From positions 2,232,001-2,296,000 of the forward strand of contig NZ_CP113264.1 in NCBI RefSeq assembly GCF_026642255.1: a stretch of 64,000 nucleotides of DNA, given 5' to 3'. The DNA is from Streptomonospora nanhaiensis. Lineage in GTDB: Bacteria; Actinomycetota; Actinomycetes; Streptosporangiales; Streptosporangiaceae. The position numbers were made by a program, and so were the translations under genes. The notes beneath the pieces were generated by a model. That model was given only the letters and a program-made list of their open reading frames with translations. It was not told the origin of the DNA and did not search any database. Position 1 is the stretch's first letter; the number at the start of each line of letters is the position of its first letter. Of this stretch, positions 52,902 to 63,405 are shown in pieces.

Positions 52902-53698
52902 GCCGTCCTCACACGCACCAGGATCGCACCCAGCAGGGCCGCCAGCGCCGTCGCCCACCACGCCTGGGCCTGGGGGGCGAGCAGCTGGAGCGGCGTCGAG
53001 TGCTCGGACACGACCATGGAGGCCAGCGCGATCAGCCACGCCAGCCCGACGACCGCGCTGGCGGCGCTCAGGTGCAGCCAGTGGCTGAGCACGAGGGATC
53101 CCGCGACGAGCGTCAGGGACGGCAGGAGCCAGAACGCCGCGGTCCACGGGGTGGAGGCCGAGGGCAGCATCAGCGCGACCGCGGCGCACAGGGCCAGGGA
53201 GGGCACGAGCACCGCGCAGGTGCGCAGGAACAGGAGCCGCTGGCCCGCCATCGGGGTGACGGAGGTCAGCGCGTGGGCCGGGTCCACCCCGCGCCCGTAC
53301 GCCAGGGCGACGCCCACCAGGGGCACGATCGGGGCGGTGAAGGTGAAGACCAGCGAACCGCGCGGAAGGTGGTGCGCGGCGAAGAGGGCGGCGACCAGGA
53401 CCACGACCGACGCCAGGAGCCAGGCCCGGTACAGGCCGGGCGTCGCGGCCAGCAGCTTGGCGGTGCCCTCCCGCAGCCCCAGGGAGGCCAGCAGCGTCTC
53501 GACCACGCCGCGCCGGGGGCGGTCCACGACGTCGCGCAGCCCCGCCCAGCTCTCGGCGAGCCAGTCCTCGTCGCCGGGGAGCAGGTCCCGGCAGGGCGCG
53601 CAGTGCATGATGTGGGCCTCCACGGACATGGCCGTGACGTCGTCGGCCCGGTGGCTCGCGTACTCGTGTGCTTGGGCAGGGGTCAGGTGCCAGCTCAT
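52898..53698 (-). CDS. Zinc-finger anti-sigma factor with six membrane helices
   Basis: 266 residues. N-terminal ZAS-type motif H29-x3-C33-x2-C36 (HIMHCAPC) within a short cytoplasmic helical domain. Six hydrophobic segments follow between residues 90 and 262. The multi-helix membrane part is larger than in most anti-sigma factors and resembles permeases, so it may sense signal directly or through the ABC transporter. The start overlaps the sigma-factor stop, which is the usual arrangement for ECF sigma/anti-sigma pairs. Confidence 0.88.
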   Translation of the reverse strand: MSWHLTPAQAHEYASHRADDVTAMSVEAHIMHCAPCRDLLPGDEDWLAESWAGLRDVVDRPRRGVVETLLASLGLREGTAKLLAATPGLYRAWLLASVVVLVAALFAAHHLPRGSLVFTFTAPIVPLVGVALAYGRGVDPAHALTSVTPMAGQRLLFLRTCAVLVPSLALCAAVALMLPSASTPWTAAFWLLPSLTLVAGSLVLSHWLHLSAASAVVGLAWLIALASMVVSEHSTPLQLLAPQAQAWWATALAALLGAILVRVRTA

Positions 53699-54282
53699 GT
53701 CAGTGCCTCCCGTAGGCGCGCCTTGGCGCGCATGACCCGTGTCTTGACGGTTCCCTCGGGGATCTGGAGGATCTGCGCGGCCTCACGGACGGTGAGCCCG
53801 TCGAGCACGGTGGCCTGGATGGCCGAGCGCAGCTCGGGGGAGAGGGAGTGCAGGGCCGCGCCCAGCGGACCGTGCTCGATGTTGAGCAGCACGGTGTCCT
53901 CGGCGGAGGCGTCGCCGATGGTCTCGTAGGGCTCGGTGTCGCTGTCCGAGATCCAGCGGTTGGCCCGTTTGCGCAGCTGGGAGATGAGTTGTCGGATCGC
54001 GATGGTCCACAGCCAGGCCCCGGCGTCGGTGTCGCCGGGACGGGGCGTGAACGAGCCCGCGTTCCTCCACACGGCGAGGAAGGTCTCCTGGAGCGCGGCG
54101 TCGAGCTGGTCGGTGTCGGAGCAGCGGTAGCGCAGACGTGCGCGGAGCCAGGGCGCGTGTCTGCGGTGCAGGATCTCCAGGGCCTCGGTCTCGCCGACGG
54201 CGATGGCCGCCAGGAGCACCGGGTCGGTGCTCTCCGGGCCGTAGGAGGGGGCGCGGCGGCGCGCGCGGCGGAGCAGCTTCAC
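53695..54282 (-). CDS. ECF RNA polymerase sigma factor
   Basis: 195 residues. Sigma region 2 at about 30-95 (AALQETFLAVWRNAGSF, AWLWTIAIRQLISQLRKR) and region 4 at about 140-190 (LSPELRSAIQATVLDGLTVREAAQILQIPEGTVKTRVMRAKARL). First gene of the four-gene operon with anti-sigma, ABC ATPase and membrane partner. A GAACC...CGAT pair in the 125-bp divergent region (minus strand) could be an autoregulated ECF promoter, but this is weak. Confidence 0.93.
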   Translation of the reverse strand: MKLLRRARRRAPSYGPESTDPVLLAAIAVGETEALEILHRRHAPWLRARLRYRCSDTDQLDAALQETFLAVWRNAGSFTPRPGDTDAGAWLWTIAIRQLISQLRKRANRWISDSDTEPYETIGDASAEDTVLLNIEHGPLGAALHSLSPELRSAIQATVLDGLTVREAAQILQIPEGTVKTRVMRAKARLREALT

Positions 54283-54407
54283 ATCGAGGGCTATCGCGTC
54301 GGGTGGGCGGATCGGTTCGGCGGTGCGGGGCGGGCCCGGGGCGCCTTTTCGACGGTACCCGCGCGGCGGCTTCGGTCTGGTCCCCGCAGTGGGAGAAAAT
54401 GGGGCGT

Positions 54408-55343
54408 ATGCGCCTGAGGATCTTCCTTGAGCCCCAACAGGGGGCCACCTACGAGGATCAGCTCGCCGTCGCCAAGGCAGCCGAGGGCCTTGGCTTCGAC
54501 GCTCTGTTCCGTTCCGATCACTATCTGCACATGGGTGACCACGTCAGCGGCCTCCCCGGGCCCACCGACGCCTGGATCACCCTGGCGGGGCTGGCCCGCG
54601 ACACCTCCCGCATCCGCCTGGGCACCCTCATGACCGCGGCGACCTTCCGCTACCCCGGCCCCCTCGCCATCACCGTCGCCCAGGTCGACCGGATGAGCGG
54701 CGGCCGCGTGGAGTTCGGCTTCGGCGCGGGCTGGTTCGAGGAGGAGCACGCGGTCTACGGGATCCCCTTCCCCGCCTCCGGCCGCGAGCGCTTCGACCGC
54801 TACGAGGAGCAGCTGGACATCATCACCGGCCTGTGGTCGACGCCTGCGGGCGAGTCCTTCCGCTACGAGGGCAAGCACTACCGGCTGGCGGAGGGGCCCG
54901 CCCTGCCCAAGCCGCAGCAGGGGCCGCGGCCCCCGGTGCTGATCGGCGGGACCGGACCCAAGCGCACGCCGCGCCTGGCGGCCAAGCACGCCGACGAGTA
55001 CAACGTGCCGTTCTCGTCGCTGGAGGACACCTCCGCGGCCTTCGAGCGGACCCGTGCGGCGGTGCGCGCCTCCGGGAGGACCGCCCCGATGGTGTACTCG
55101 GCCGCGCAGGTGCTGTGCGCGGGCCGCGACGAGGCGGAGGTCGCGCGCCGCGCCGAGCGGATCGGCCGCGAGGTCCCCGAACTCCGGGAGAACGGCCTGG
55201 CGGGCTCGCCCGACGAGCTGGTCGATCGGATCGGCCGCTTCGGCGAGGCCGGCGCCGAGCGGATGTACCTCCAGGTGCTCGACATGGCCGACCTGGACCA
55301 CCTGGAGCTGGTCGCGTCGCAGGTGGTGCCGCAACTGGACTGA
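54408..55343 (+). CDS. LLM class F420-dependent oxidoreductase
   Basis: 311 residues starting MRLRIFLEPQQGATYEDQL. TIM-barrel luciferase-like fold with FRSDHYLHMG and LGTLMTAATFRYPGPLAI (F420-contact loops), GRVEFGFGAGWFEEEH, and VLIGGTGPKRTPRLAAKHADEYN, the glycine-rich phosphate-binding loop. F420 rather than FMN use is typical for this subgroup in actinobacteria; substrate unknown. An in-frame ATG at 54399 (MGRMRL...) is an alternative start. Confidence 0.9.
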   Translation: MRLRIFLEPQQGATYEDQLAVAKAAEGLGFDALFRSDHYLHMGDHVSGLPGPTDAWITLAGLARDTSRIRLGTLMTAATFRYPGPLAITVAQVDRMSGGRVEFGFGAGWFEEEHAVYGIPFPASGRERFDRYEEQLDIITGLWSTPAGESFRYEGKHYRLAEGPALPKPQQGPRPPVLIGGTGPKRTPRLAAKHADEYNVPFSSLEDTSAAFERTRAAVRASGRTAPMVYSAAQVLCAGRDEAEVARRAERIGREVPELRENGLAGSPDELVDRIGRFGEAGAERMYLQVLDMADLDHLELVASQVVPQLD

Positions 55344-55393
55344 GAGGATGGGGCTTGCCGGGGGGTGGCCGCCCGCCCCGGGCCCGCACCCGA

Positions 55394-55411
55394 TAACTTG
55401 ATATCGAGATA
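55394..55411. promoter_or_regulatory. Palindromic operator, copy 1
   Basis: Sequence TAACTTGATATCGAGATA fits an 18-bp near-palindrome of pattern TANCTTGANNTCNAGATA; half-sites CTTGA and TCGAG. MarR-family dimers bind such sites. Lower GC than anything nearby. Confidence 0.6.
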
Positions 55412-55420
55412 CAAGTTGGA

Positions 55421-55438
55421 TACCTTGACATCAAGATA
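55421..55438. promoter_or_regulatory. Palindromic operator, copy 2
   Basis: Sequence TACCTTGACATCAAGATA, perfect half-sites CTTGA and TCAAG separated by two bases. Its centre is 27 bp from the centre of copy 1. The two copies match at all positions of the shared pattern. Confidence 0.65.
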
Positions 55439-55739
55439 ACAGCGGGGGTCCCCCCGACCCGCACCAGGTTTCGGACGCGAGCGCCGGCGTGTGATGTAGA
55501 CCGCTCGGCGGCGTCCGGTCCAGAACATCGTGGGCGCCCGTGGCCAGTGGGCCGCCTGGCCGGTGGCGAGTGGTGTCGTCGCAGGTCACAGCGGTCATGA
55601 TGGAGGTCGGGGACAACGGAGGTCACCCCCGCGGTCCTCCGCTCCCGGCCATCCGGCCAGGGCGGCCTCAACAGGTCCCGCACCCGTCTGATGAGGCAGG
55701 ATGCTGGGGACAAAGTGGCGAGATCAGGAGGCAGACACC

Positions 55740-58463
<2,724 letters not shown>

Positions 58464-58787
58464 CGACCGGCGCACAGGGCTCCGCCGGCGCCCACCAGGC
58501 GCGCAGCGCGGTTCCACGGGGCCGCCACCGTCCGACCGACGGTGGCGGCCCCGTCTGCGTGCGGCGGGGCCCCGACACGGAGTGCGGTGACCCGTTTCAC
58601 GACTTTTCCCCGGCGGTCGGCCCTCTTCACGTCCTCCCAGGTCACAGCGGTTCCCACGGTTCCCCCGGGGGGTTCCGGGCGCGTGGTCCGGCGGCCCCGC
58701 GGGGGCGGATCCCCTGATTGCGACGCCGGGAGCCGGGTAGCGGCCCCGGTGAGGACGAAACGCAATCTATTGCGAAGGAGTCGATCA
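58464..58787. other. Intergenic region after aconitase gene
   Basis: 324 bp: aconitase terminator at 58516-58554, then the promoter region of the SRPBCC gene. GGGTAG at about 58734 with GATTG about 15 bases upstream is reminiscent of stress-sigma promoters. No gene. Confidence 0.5.
58516..58554 (+). terminator. Hairpin terminator of aconitase gene
   Basis: Perfect 17-bp stem from ACGGGGCCGCCACCGTC to GACGGTGGCGGCCCCGT with a 5-base loop CGACC, 53 bases past the stop. Confidence 0.85.
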
Positions 58788-59213
58788 ATGTCGGACATCG
58801 TGGAGACGGTAGAGGTCGACGTCCCGGTGACTGCGGCCTACGCCCAGTGGACGAGGTTCGAGGAGTTCCCCTCCTTCATGGAGGGCGTGACCCAGGTCGT
58901 GCGCACCGGTGACACCACCATGCGCTGGACCATCGAGATCGCCGGCCAGCGGCGCGAGTTCGACGCCGTGGTCACCGAGCAGATCCCGGGGGAGCGGATC
59001 GCCTGGAAGACCGTCGACGGCGTGACCCACGCGGGCGTGGTGACCTTCCACCACCTCTCGGACACGAGCACCCGGATCACCCTCCAGCTGAAGACCGTCC
59101 CGGAGGGCGCCGTGGAGCAGCTCGGTGACAAGCTGGGGCTCGTCAAGGCCCGTGCCAAGGGTGACATGAAGCGCTTCAAGGCCTTCGTGGAGCCCACCCG
59201 GTCCACGGCCTGA
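58788..59213 (+). CDS. SRPBCC family protein (START-like, polyketide cyclase/dehydrase type)
   Basis: 141 residues, ribosome site GAAGGAG. The helix-grip fold is indicated by VETVEVDVPVTAAYAQWTRFEEFPSFMEGV, IAGQRREFDAVVTEQIPGERIAWKTVDG and a long C-terminal helix containing DKLGLVKARAKGDMKRFKAFVE. Closest to the small actinobacterial coenzyme-Q-binding-like SRPBCC proteins that bind hydrophobic ligands. Cytoplasmic; ligand unknown. Confidence 0.9.
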   Translation: MSDIVETVEVDVPVTAAYAQWTRFEEFPSFMEGVTQVVRTGDTTMRWTIEIAGQRREFDAVVTEQIPGERIAWKTVDGVTHAGVVTFHHLSDTSTRITLQLKTVPEGAVEQLGDKLGLVKARAKGDMKRFKAFVEPTRSTA

Positions 59214-59247
59214 CCGCAGGCCCCGGGCTCCGGCCCGGGAAGCGGGA

Positions 59248-59295
59248 CGTCCGAGGCCCCCGCACCGCCCGCGAGCGGTACGGGGGCCTCGGACG
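59248..59295 (+). terminator. Hairpin after SRPBCC gene
   Basis: Perfect 15-bp stem CGTCCGAGGCCCCCG / CGGGGGCCTCGGACG, with an inner ACCG/CGGT tip. Confidence 0.8.
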
Positions 59296-59344
59296 CGTCC
59301 CCGCCCCCGGCTCCGTTCCGGAGAGGGGGCCGACCGAAACCTCC

Positions 59345-59359
59345 AGGTATGCTCCCCGC
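59345..59359 (+). promoter_or_regulatory. -10 box of leaderless transcript, tandem family gene 1
   Basis: TATGCT (59348-59353) lies six bases before the ATG. The motif CCGAAAC precedes it by seven bases, exactly as before the second family gene. Confidence 0.6.
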
Positions 59360-61351
59360 ATGCCCGCCCTCCCCCGGCTCCTCCTCGTCCCGGCCGTGCT
59401 CGCCGCCCTCGCCGCGACGGGCGCCCCCGCCCACGCCGCGCCGGAGCCCGCGTCGTACGAGACCCACGTCACCCCCGCCGAGCACTACGCCGCCCTGATG
59501 GCGGACATGCCCGAGGGGGCGGCGGTGGTCGTGGACGACGCGCTGGCGGGCGAGTACGACCCCGCCGAGCTGGAGGCCGGACTCCACCGCTCCTTCGGCG
59601 CGGTGGGCGTGCCGTACCACGTCGTCGCGAGCCCGTTCCCGGAGTCCCTGGCGTCCCTGTGGGCCCCGGACATGCTGGCGGCCCTGCACGACCGGGTCGG
59701 CGCCGACGGGATCTACGTCCACCTGCGCCCCGACAGCGGGATCGCCGGGGTGCGGGCCTACGGCGCGGACCTCCCGGTGGACCTGGCGGAGCAGGTGACC
59801 CGAGGGGAACTGGAGTACGGGGCCCCGCTCGGGGAGGTGGCGGCCGCCTTCGCCGAGGCGCTCACCGCCTCCGAGGACGACCTCCTGCGCAGGAGCGACG
59901 CGGTGGCCGCCGCCCGGGAGGCGGGTGAGGACACGCCCTCGGGCTGGGAGGAGTTCGTGGAGGACCTCGACCCGTCGCGGTCGGTCGGTCCGGAGAACCT
60001 GGGCCTGATCGTCGGCGCCCCCGTCGGGGCGCTGGTCACAGTGGGCGCGGTGTGGGCGGTCGTGCGGGTGCGGCGGGGCGCGGGCGTGCGGTCGACGGTG
60101 CTGTCGGCCGCCGTCGCGACGCTCGTGCCGTCCGCCGCGGCGGTGGCCTGGTCCCTGGCGCACCTGACCGGGGCGCCCCCGGGCCCCCAGGAGCTGCCCG
60201 ACCCCCTGGAGGAGGTCCGCGCCGAGCCGCCGTACGTGGCCTCCACGGCGCGGGTCGAGCGCGTGGTCGGGCAGATGGGGGAGGAGCGCCTCTACGTCGA
60301 CCCGCTCACGCCCCTCCCGCGCGAGGGCCTGGCGGAGGTCGCGGCGCGGCTGGAGGAGGCGCCCGCGCCCGTGCGCGCGGTCGTGCTGCCGATGGCCGGG
60401 AGCGACGAGTCCGCCGGCGACCCGCACGTGTTCCTGCACGCCTGGCACCACGTGCTGGGCGAGGACGGCGTCTATGCCGTGGTCACCCACGACCTCGAGG
60501 CGGTGTCCGTGGACCTGCTGGCCTTCGGAGTGCCCGTCGACGGGCACTCCCTCCTCGAGGAGGTCCGTGACGAGGAGGCCGCCGACCCGGCCGCGGCCCT
60601 GGACGCGGTCCTGCGGGAGGTCGGGCGCCACCCCGCCGACGCCGACGCGGCGCCCGCCCCTCCCACGATCTACTCCACCCCCCTGGAACCCCGTCTTCCG
60701 CGCTTCACCGAGAGCTTCCTCCTCGCCCTCCTGCTCGTGGGACCGGTGGTCGGCGCGCTCGTCGCGGGAGCCGTCTGGGGAGCGGTCGCACTGGTGAGGC
60801 GTCCCGGAGCCTCCGCGGGGGGCAGGGTCGGCGCCGCGACCCTGCGTCCGCTCGCGGAGCGGGAGGCGGCGGCCCTGGCCGGGGAGCTCTCCGAGGGCCG
60901 CACACTGCCGGACGGGCTGATGCCCCAGGCCGAGGCGGCGCTCATGGTGATGGAGGGGTCCCCGGACGCCCTCGACCTCGTCGGTGTGCTCGTCCTGGTG
61001 CGCCGTGCCCGCGCCGCCCTGGCCGACCCCGGAGCCCCCGTCCACGGGGCCCCGTGCCGGAACAACCCCCTGCACGGCCCGGGCACCGCAAGTGCCCCCG
61101 CCCCGCCGGGCCGCAAGCGGCGGGAGCGCGGGGCGCGGGCCGAGCGGACGTCGCTCTGCGAGGGGTGCGCCGCCCTCCCCGACGACCGCCGGGTGCTCCG
61201 GCGGCTGGAACTGCGGGGCCCGGACGGGGTGTGGCGCTCGTACCTGGACCAGGGCGAACGGGCGTGGATCCGCCACCGGTTCGGCGCGCACGGCCCCGCC
61301 CGCATGGTCGAGGTCCTCCTGAGCGAGGTGGAGGGGGGCCGGGCGGGGTAG
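59360..61351 (+). CDS. Secreted/membrane protein, tandem family member 1 (TPM-like modules, zinc-type cluster)
   Basis: 663 residues, no confident named family. Signal peptide 1-26 (ends AHA). Module 1 at about 32-140, containing AAVVVDDALAGEYDPAELE and GADGIYVHLRPDSGIAGVRAYGADLPVD. Two membrane helices about 214-234 and 246-268. Module 2 at about 290-395 (LYVDPLTPLPREGL ... GEDGVYAVVTHDLEAVSVDLLAFGVPVD). Membrane helix about 452-478. Cytoplasmic tail with possible metal ligands C566, H572, C600 and C603 (APCRNNPLHGP, SLCEGC). The module resembles TPM domains in layout (inference). Leaderless start. Confidence 0.8.
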   Translation: MPALPRLLLVPAVLAALAATGAPAHAAPEPASYETHVTPAEHYAALMADMPEGAAVVVDDALAGEYDPAELEAGLHRSFGAVGVPYHVVASPFPESLASLWAPDMLAALHDRVGADGIYVHLRPDSGIAGVRAYGADLPVDLAEQVTRGELEYGAPLGEVAAAFAEALTASEDDLLRRSDAVAAAREAGEDTPSGWEEFVEDLDPSRSVGPENLGLIVGAPVGALVTVGAVWAVVRVRRGAGVRSTVLSAAVATLVPSAAAVAWSLAHLTGAPPGPQELPDPLEEVRAEPPYVASTARVERVVGQMGEERLYVDPLTPLPREGLAEVAARLEEAPAPVRAVVLPMAGSDESAGDPHVFLHAWHHVLGEDGVYAVVTHDLEAVSVDLLAFGVPVDGHSLLEEVRDEEAADPAAALDAVLREVGRHPADADAAPAPPTIYSTPLEPRLPRFTESFLLALLLVGPVVGALVAGAVWGAVALVRRPGASAGGRVGAATLRPLAEREAAALAGELSEGRTLPDGLMPQAEAALMVMEGSPDALDLVGVLVLVRRARAALADPGAPVHGAPCRNNPLHGPGTASAPAPPGRKRRERGARAERTSLCEGCAALPDDRRVLRRLELRGPDGVWRSYLDQGERAWIRHRFGAHGPARMVEVLLSEVEGGRAG

Positions 61352-61367
61352 GGGGATGGCCGAAACT

Positions 61368-61386
61368 CCCCGATATGATCATCCCC
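61368..61386 (+). promoter_or_regulatory. -10 box of leaderless transcript, tandem family gene 2
   Basis: TATGAT (61374-61379) is seven bases before the preferred ATG 61387. CCGAAAC (61360-61366) precedes TATGAT by seven bases, the same spacing as in gene 1. Confidence 0.6.
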
Positions 61387-63405
61387 ATGCCCGGTCCCTC
61401 CCGCCCCCGTATCCGGTTCCCGGCCGCCCTGGCCGCCCTCCCGGCCCTGCTGGTGCTCCCTTTCACGGCGTCCCCCGCCGCGGCCGAACCCGCGCTCCCG
61501 GACGCGCCGTCCGCGTACGAGACGCGCGTGACCCCCGCCGAGTACTACGCGGACCTGATGGCCGACGAGCCCGAGGGCGCCGCCGTCGTGGTGGACGAGG
61601 CCGTGTCCGGGCTCCACGACCCGGAGGAGCTCGAGGCCGACCTGCGCGAGGCCTTCGACACGCTGGGCGAGCCCTACCACGTCGTCGTCAGCCCCTTCCC
61701 CGGTCCCGGGACGGAGTGGGGAGGCGCGATGCCGCCCGCCCTGCACGACCGGCTCGGCTCCGACGGGGTCTACGTCCACCTGCGCCCCGACTCCACCCTG
61801 TTCGACGTGGCCGCGTACGGCGTCGCCCTGCCCGTGGACGAGGCGCGCAGCGCCCTGATGTCCGACCCGGACTTCGACTACGGCGCCCCCGTCGACCAGG
61901 TCGCCGAGGGGTTCGTCCGGGCCCTGACCGACCCCGCGGCCGGAGGCGCCGCGGACCGGTACGGGCCGCCCTCGGCGGGGGACCGGTTCGCCGAGGGGTG
62001 GCGGGGCCTCCTCGACGACCTCGACCCCACCAGCCACAACGGTCCCGGGAACACGGGCTTCCTCGCGGGGACGCTCGGCGGCTTCGTGCTCGGCGCGGGC
62101 GGCTACCTCGTCTGGCGCCGCCTGCGCCGGGGCGCGCTCGGCGCAGGCGGCGTCGCGGTCGTCACCGGCACCGCCGCGGCGACCGTCGTCCTGGCCGGGG
62201 CGGTGTCCCTCGCCCCGCTCGCCCACGTCGTCAGCGTCCCGGAGGGCGGTGCCGAGGTCCTCTCCCCCCGGGAGGAGGCGTTCTCCTCCCCGCCCTACGT
62301 GGTGTCCACGGCCAGGGTGGAGCAGATCGCCCGGGAACTGGAGGAGAACACCGCGCCCCTCTACGTCGACCCCCGCACCCCGCTCCCCCTGGACGGCCTG
62401 GCGGCGACGGCCGAGCGCCTCGCCGACGCCCCCGTCCCGGTGCGCGCGCTGGTCCTGCCCATGGACTCCGCCGACGAGTTCAGCGGCGACCCCGAGGTCC
62501 TGGCCCACGCCCTGGCCTCCGTCAGCGGTGAGGACGCCGTCTACCTCGTCGCCGGCCACCGGTACGCGGAGGAGGGGGTCCGCGTCTCAGCGTCCCCCGT
62601 CGGCCTCGGGACCGTGGACTCCTACGAACTGTGGAGCGCCACCTCCGAGATCGAGGAGCCGAGCCCGGCCCTGGCGCTGGACGCCGCCCTCGACGCGCTG
62701 GAGGGCGTCGAGGTGGGCGAGGGCGCGTACGTCGGGACGCCGTACTTCATGGACTCCGGCATCGAGCCCCCCGGGCCGCGCGTGCCGCGCTACTTCGACG
62801 GGGGCTTCCCCGTGGGGGTGGTGCTCCTCGGCCCGCTGGCCTTCCTGGCCCTGGTCGGCGCGGTGGCCCTCACACGGCTGCTCGTCCGCCGGCCCCTCCG
62901 GGACCACGCGACCGGTCCGCGGGCCCTGCGCCGGATGGCGCTGCGCGAGAGCGGAGCGCTTCGCAAGGTGTTGGACTCGGACCGGGCCGGCGAGATCCCC
63001 CGCGAGCTGATGCCGCAGGCGGAGGCGGTGCTCATCGCCATGGAGCACGACCCGGACGACCTCGACCACGTCGGCGCCGTCGTCGTCTCGCGACGGGTCA
63101 TGGCCGCCCTGGAGGACCCCGGGGGAAACGTCGGCCGCGCCCCGTGCAGGGTCAACCCGCTGCACGGGCCCTCCACATCCTCCCAGCGGTCGCGCGTGGC
63201 GGAGGGGAGCGTGCCCATGTGCGCGTCCTGCGCGCGGGCGGACGAGGCGGCGCGCGCCGCCAGGGTCCTGCACGTCCGGGACCGCCTGGGCGGGAGACTG
63301 TCCTACCTGTCGCTGGACGACCGCGCGTGGGTCCGGCACCACTTCGGGGCCGAGCGCCCCGCACGCATGGCCGAGAGACTCCTGGAGGAGATCGATGCCC
63401 GCTGA
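61387..63405 (+). CDS. Secreted/membrane protein, tandem family member 2
   Basis: 672 residues from ATG 61387; ATG 61375 in frame would overlap the -10 box. Same order as member 1: signal peptide about 1-33, module 1 about 43-152 (AVVVDEAVSGLHDPEELEAD, GSDGVYVHLRPDST), two membrane helices about 223-242 and 253-276, and module 2 about 300-405 (LYVDPRTPLPLDGL). Then a membrane helix about 474-500 and a cytoplasmic tail with C587, H593, C612 and C615 in the pattern C-x5-H-x18-C-x2-C (APCRVNPLHGP, PMCASC). The ending (AWVRHHFGAERPARMAERLL) aligns with member 1 (AWIRHRFGAHGPARMVEVLL). Clearly a paralogue. Confidence 0.8.
   Translation: MPGPSRPRIRFPAALAALPALLVLPFTASPAAAEPALPDAPSAYETRVTPAEYYADLMADEPEGAAVVVDEAVSGLHDPEELEADLREAFDTLGEPYHVVVSPFPGPGTEWGGAMPPALHDRLGSDGVYVHLRPDSTLFDVAAYGVALPVDEARSALMSDPDFDYGAPVDQVAEGFVRALTDPAAGGAADRYGPPSAGDRFAEGWRGLLDDLDPTSHNGPGNTGFLAGTLGGFVLGAGGYLVWRRLRRGALGAGGVAVVTGTAAATVVLAGAVSLAPLAHVVSVPEGGAEVLSPREEAFSSPPYVVSTARVEQIARELEENTAPLYVDPRTPLPLDGLAATAERLADAPVPVRALVLPMDSADEFSGDPEVLAHALASVSGEDAVYLVAGHRYAEEGVRVSASPVGLGTVDSYELWSATSEIEEPSPALALDAALDALEGVEVGEGAYVGTPYFMDSGIEPPGPRVPRYFDGGFPVGVVLLGPLAFLALVGAVALTRLLVRRPLRDHATGPRALRRMALRESGALRKVLDSDRAGEIPRELMPQAEAVLIAMEHDPDDLDHVGAVVVSRRVMAALEDPGGNVGRAPCRVNPLHGPSTSSQRSRVAEGSVPMCASCARADEAARAARVLHVRDRLGGRLSYLSLDDRAWVRHHFGAERPARMAERLLEEIDAR

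Larger units (their letters stand above)
55344..55739. other. Upstream region of aconitase gene
   Basis: 396 bp. Its left part carries two 18-bp palindromes (55394-55411 and 55421-55438). The right part holds the ribosome site AGGAGG before GTG 55740. No coding frame is supported on either strand. Confidence 0.6.
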
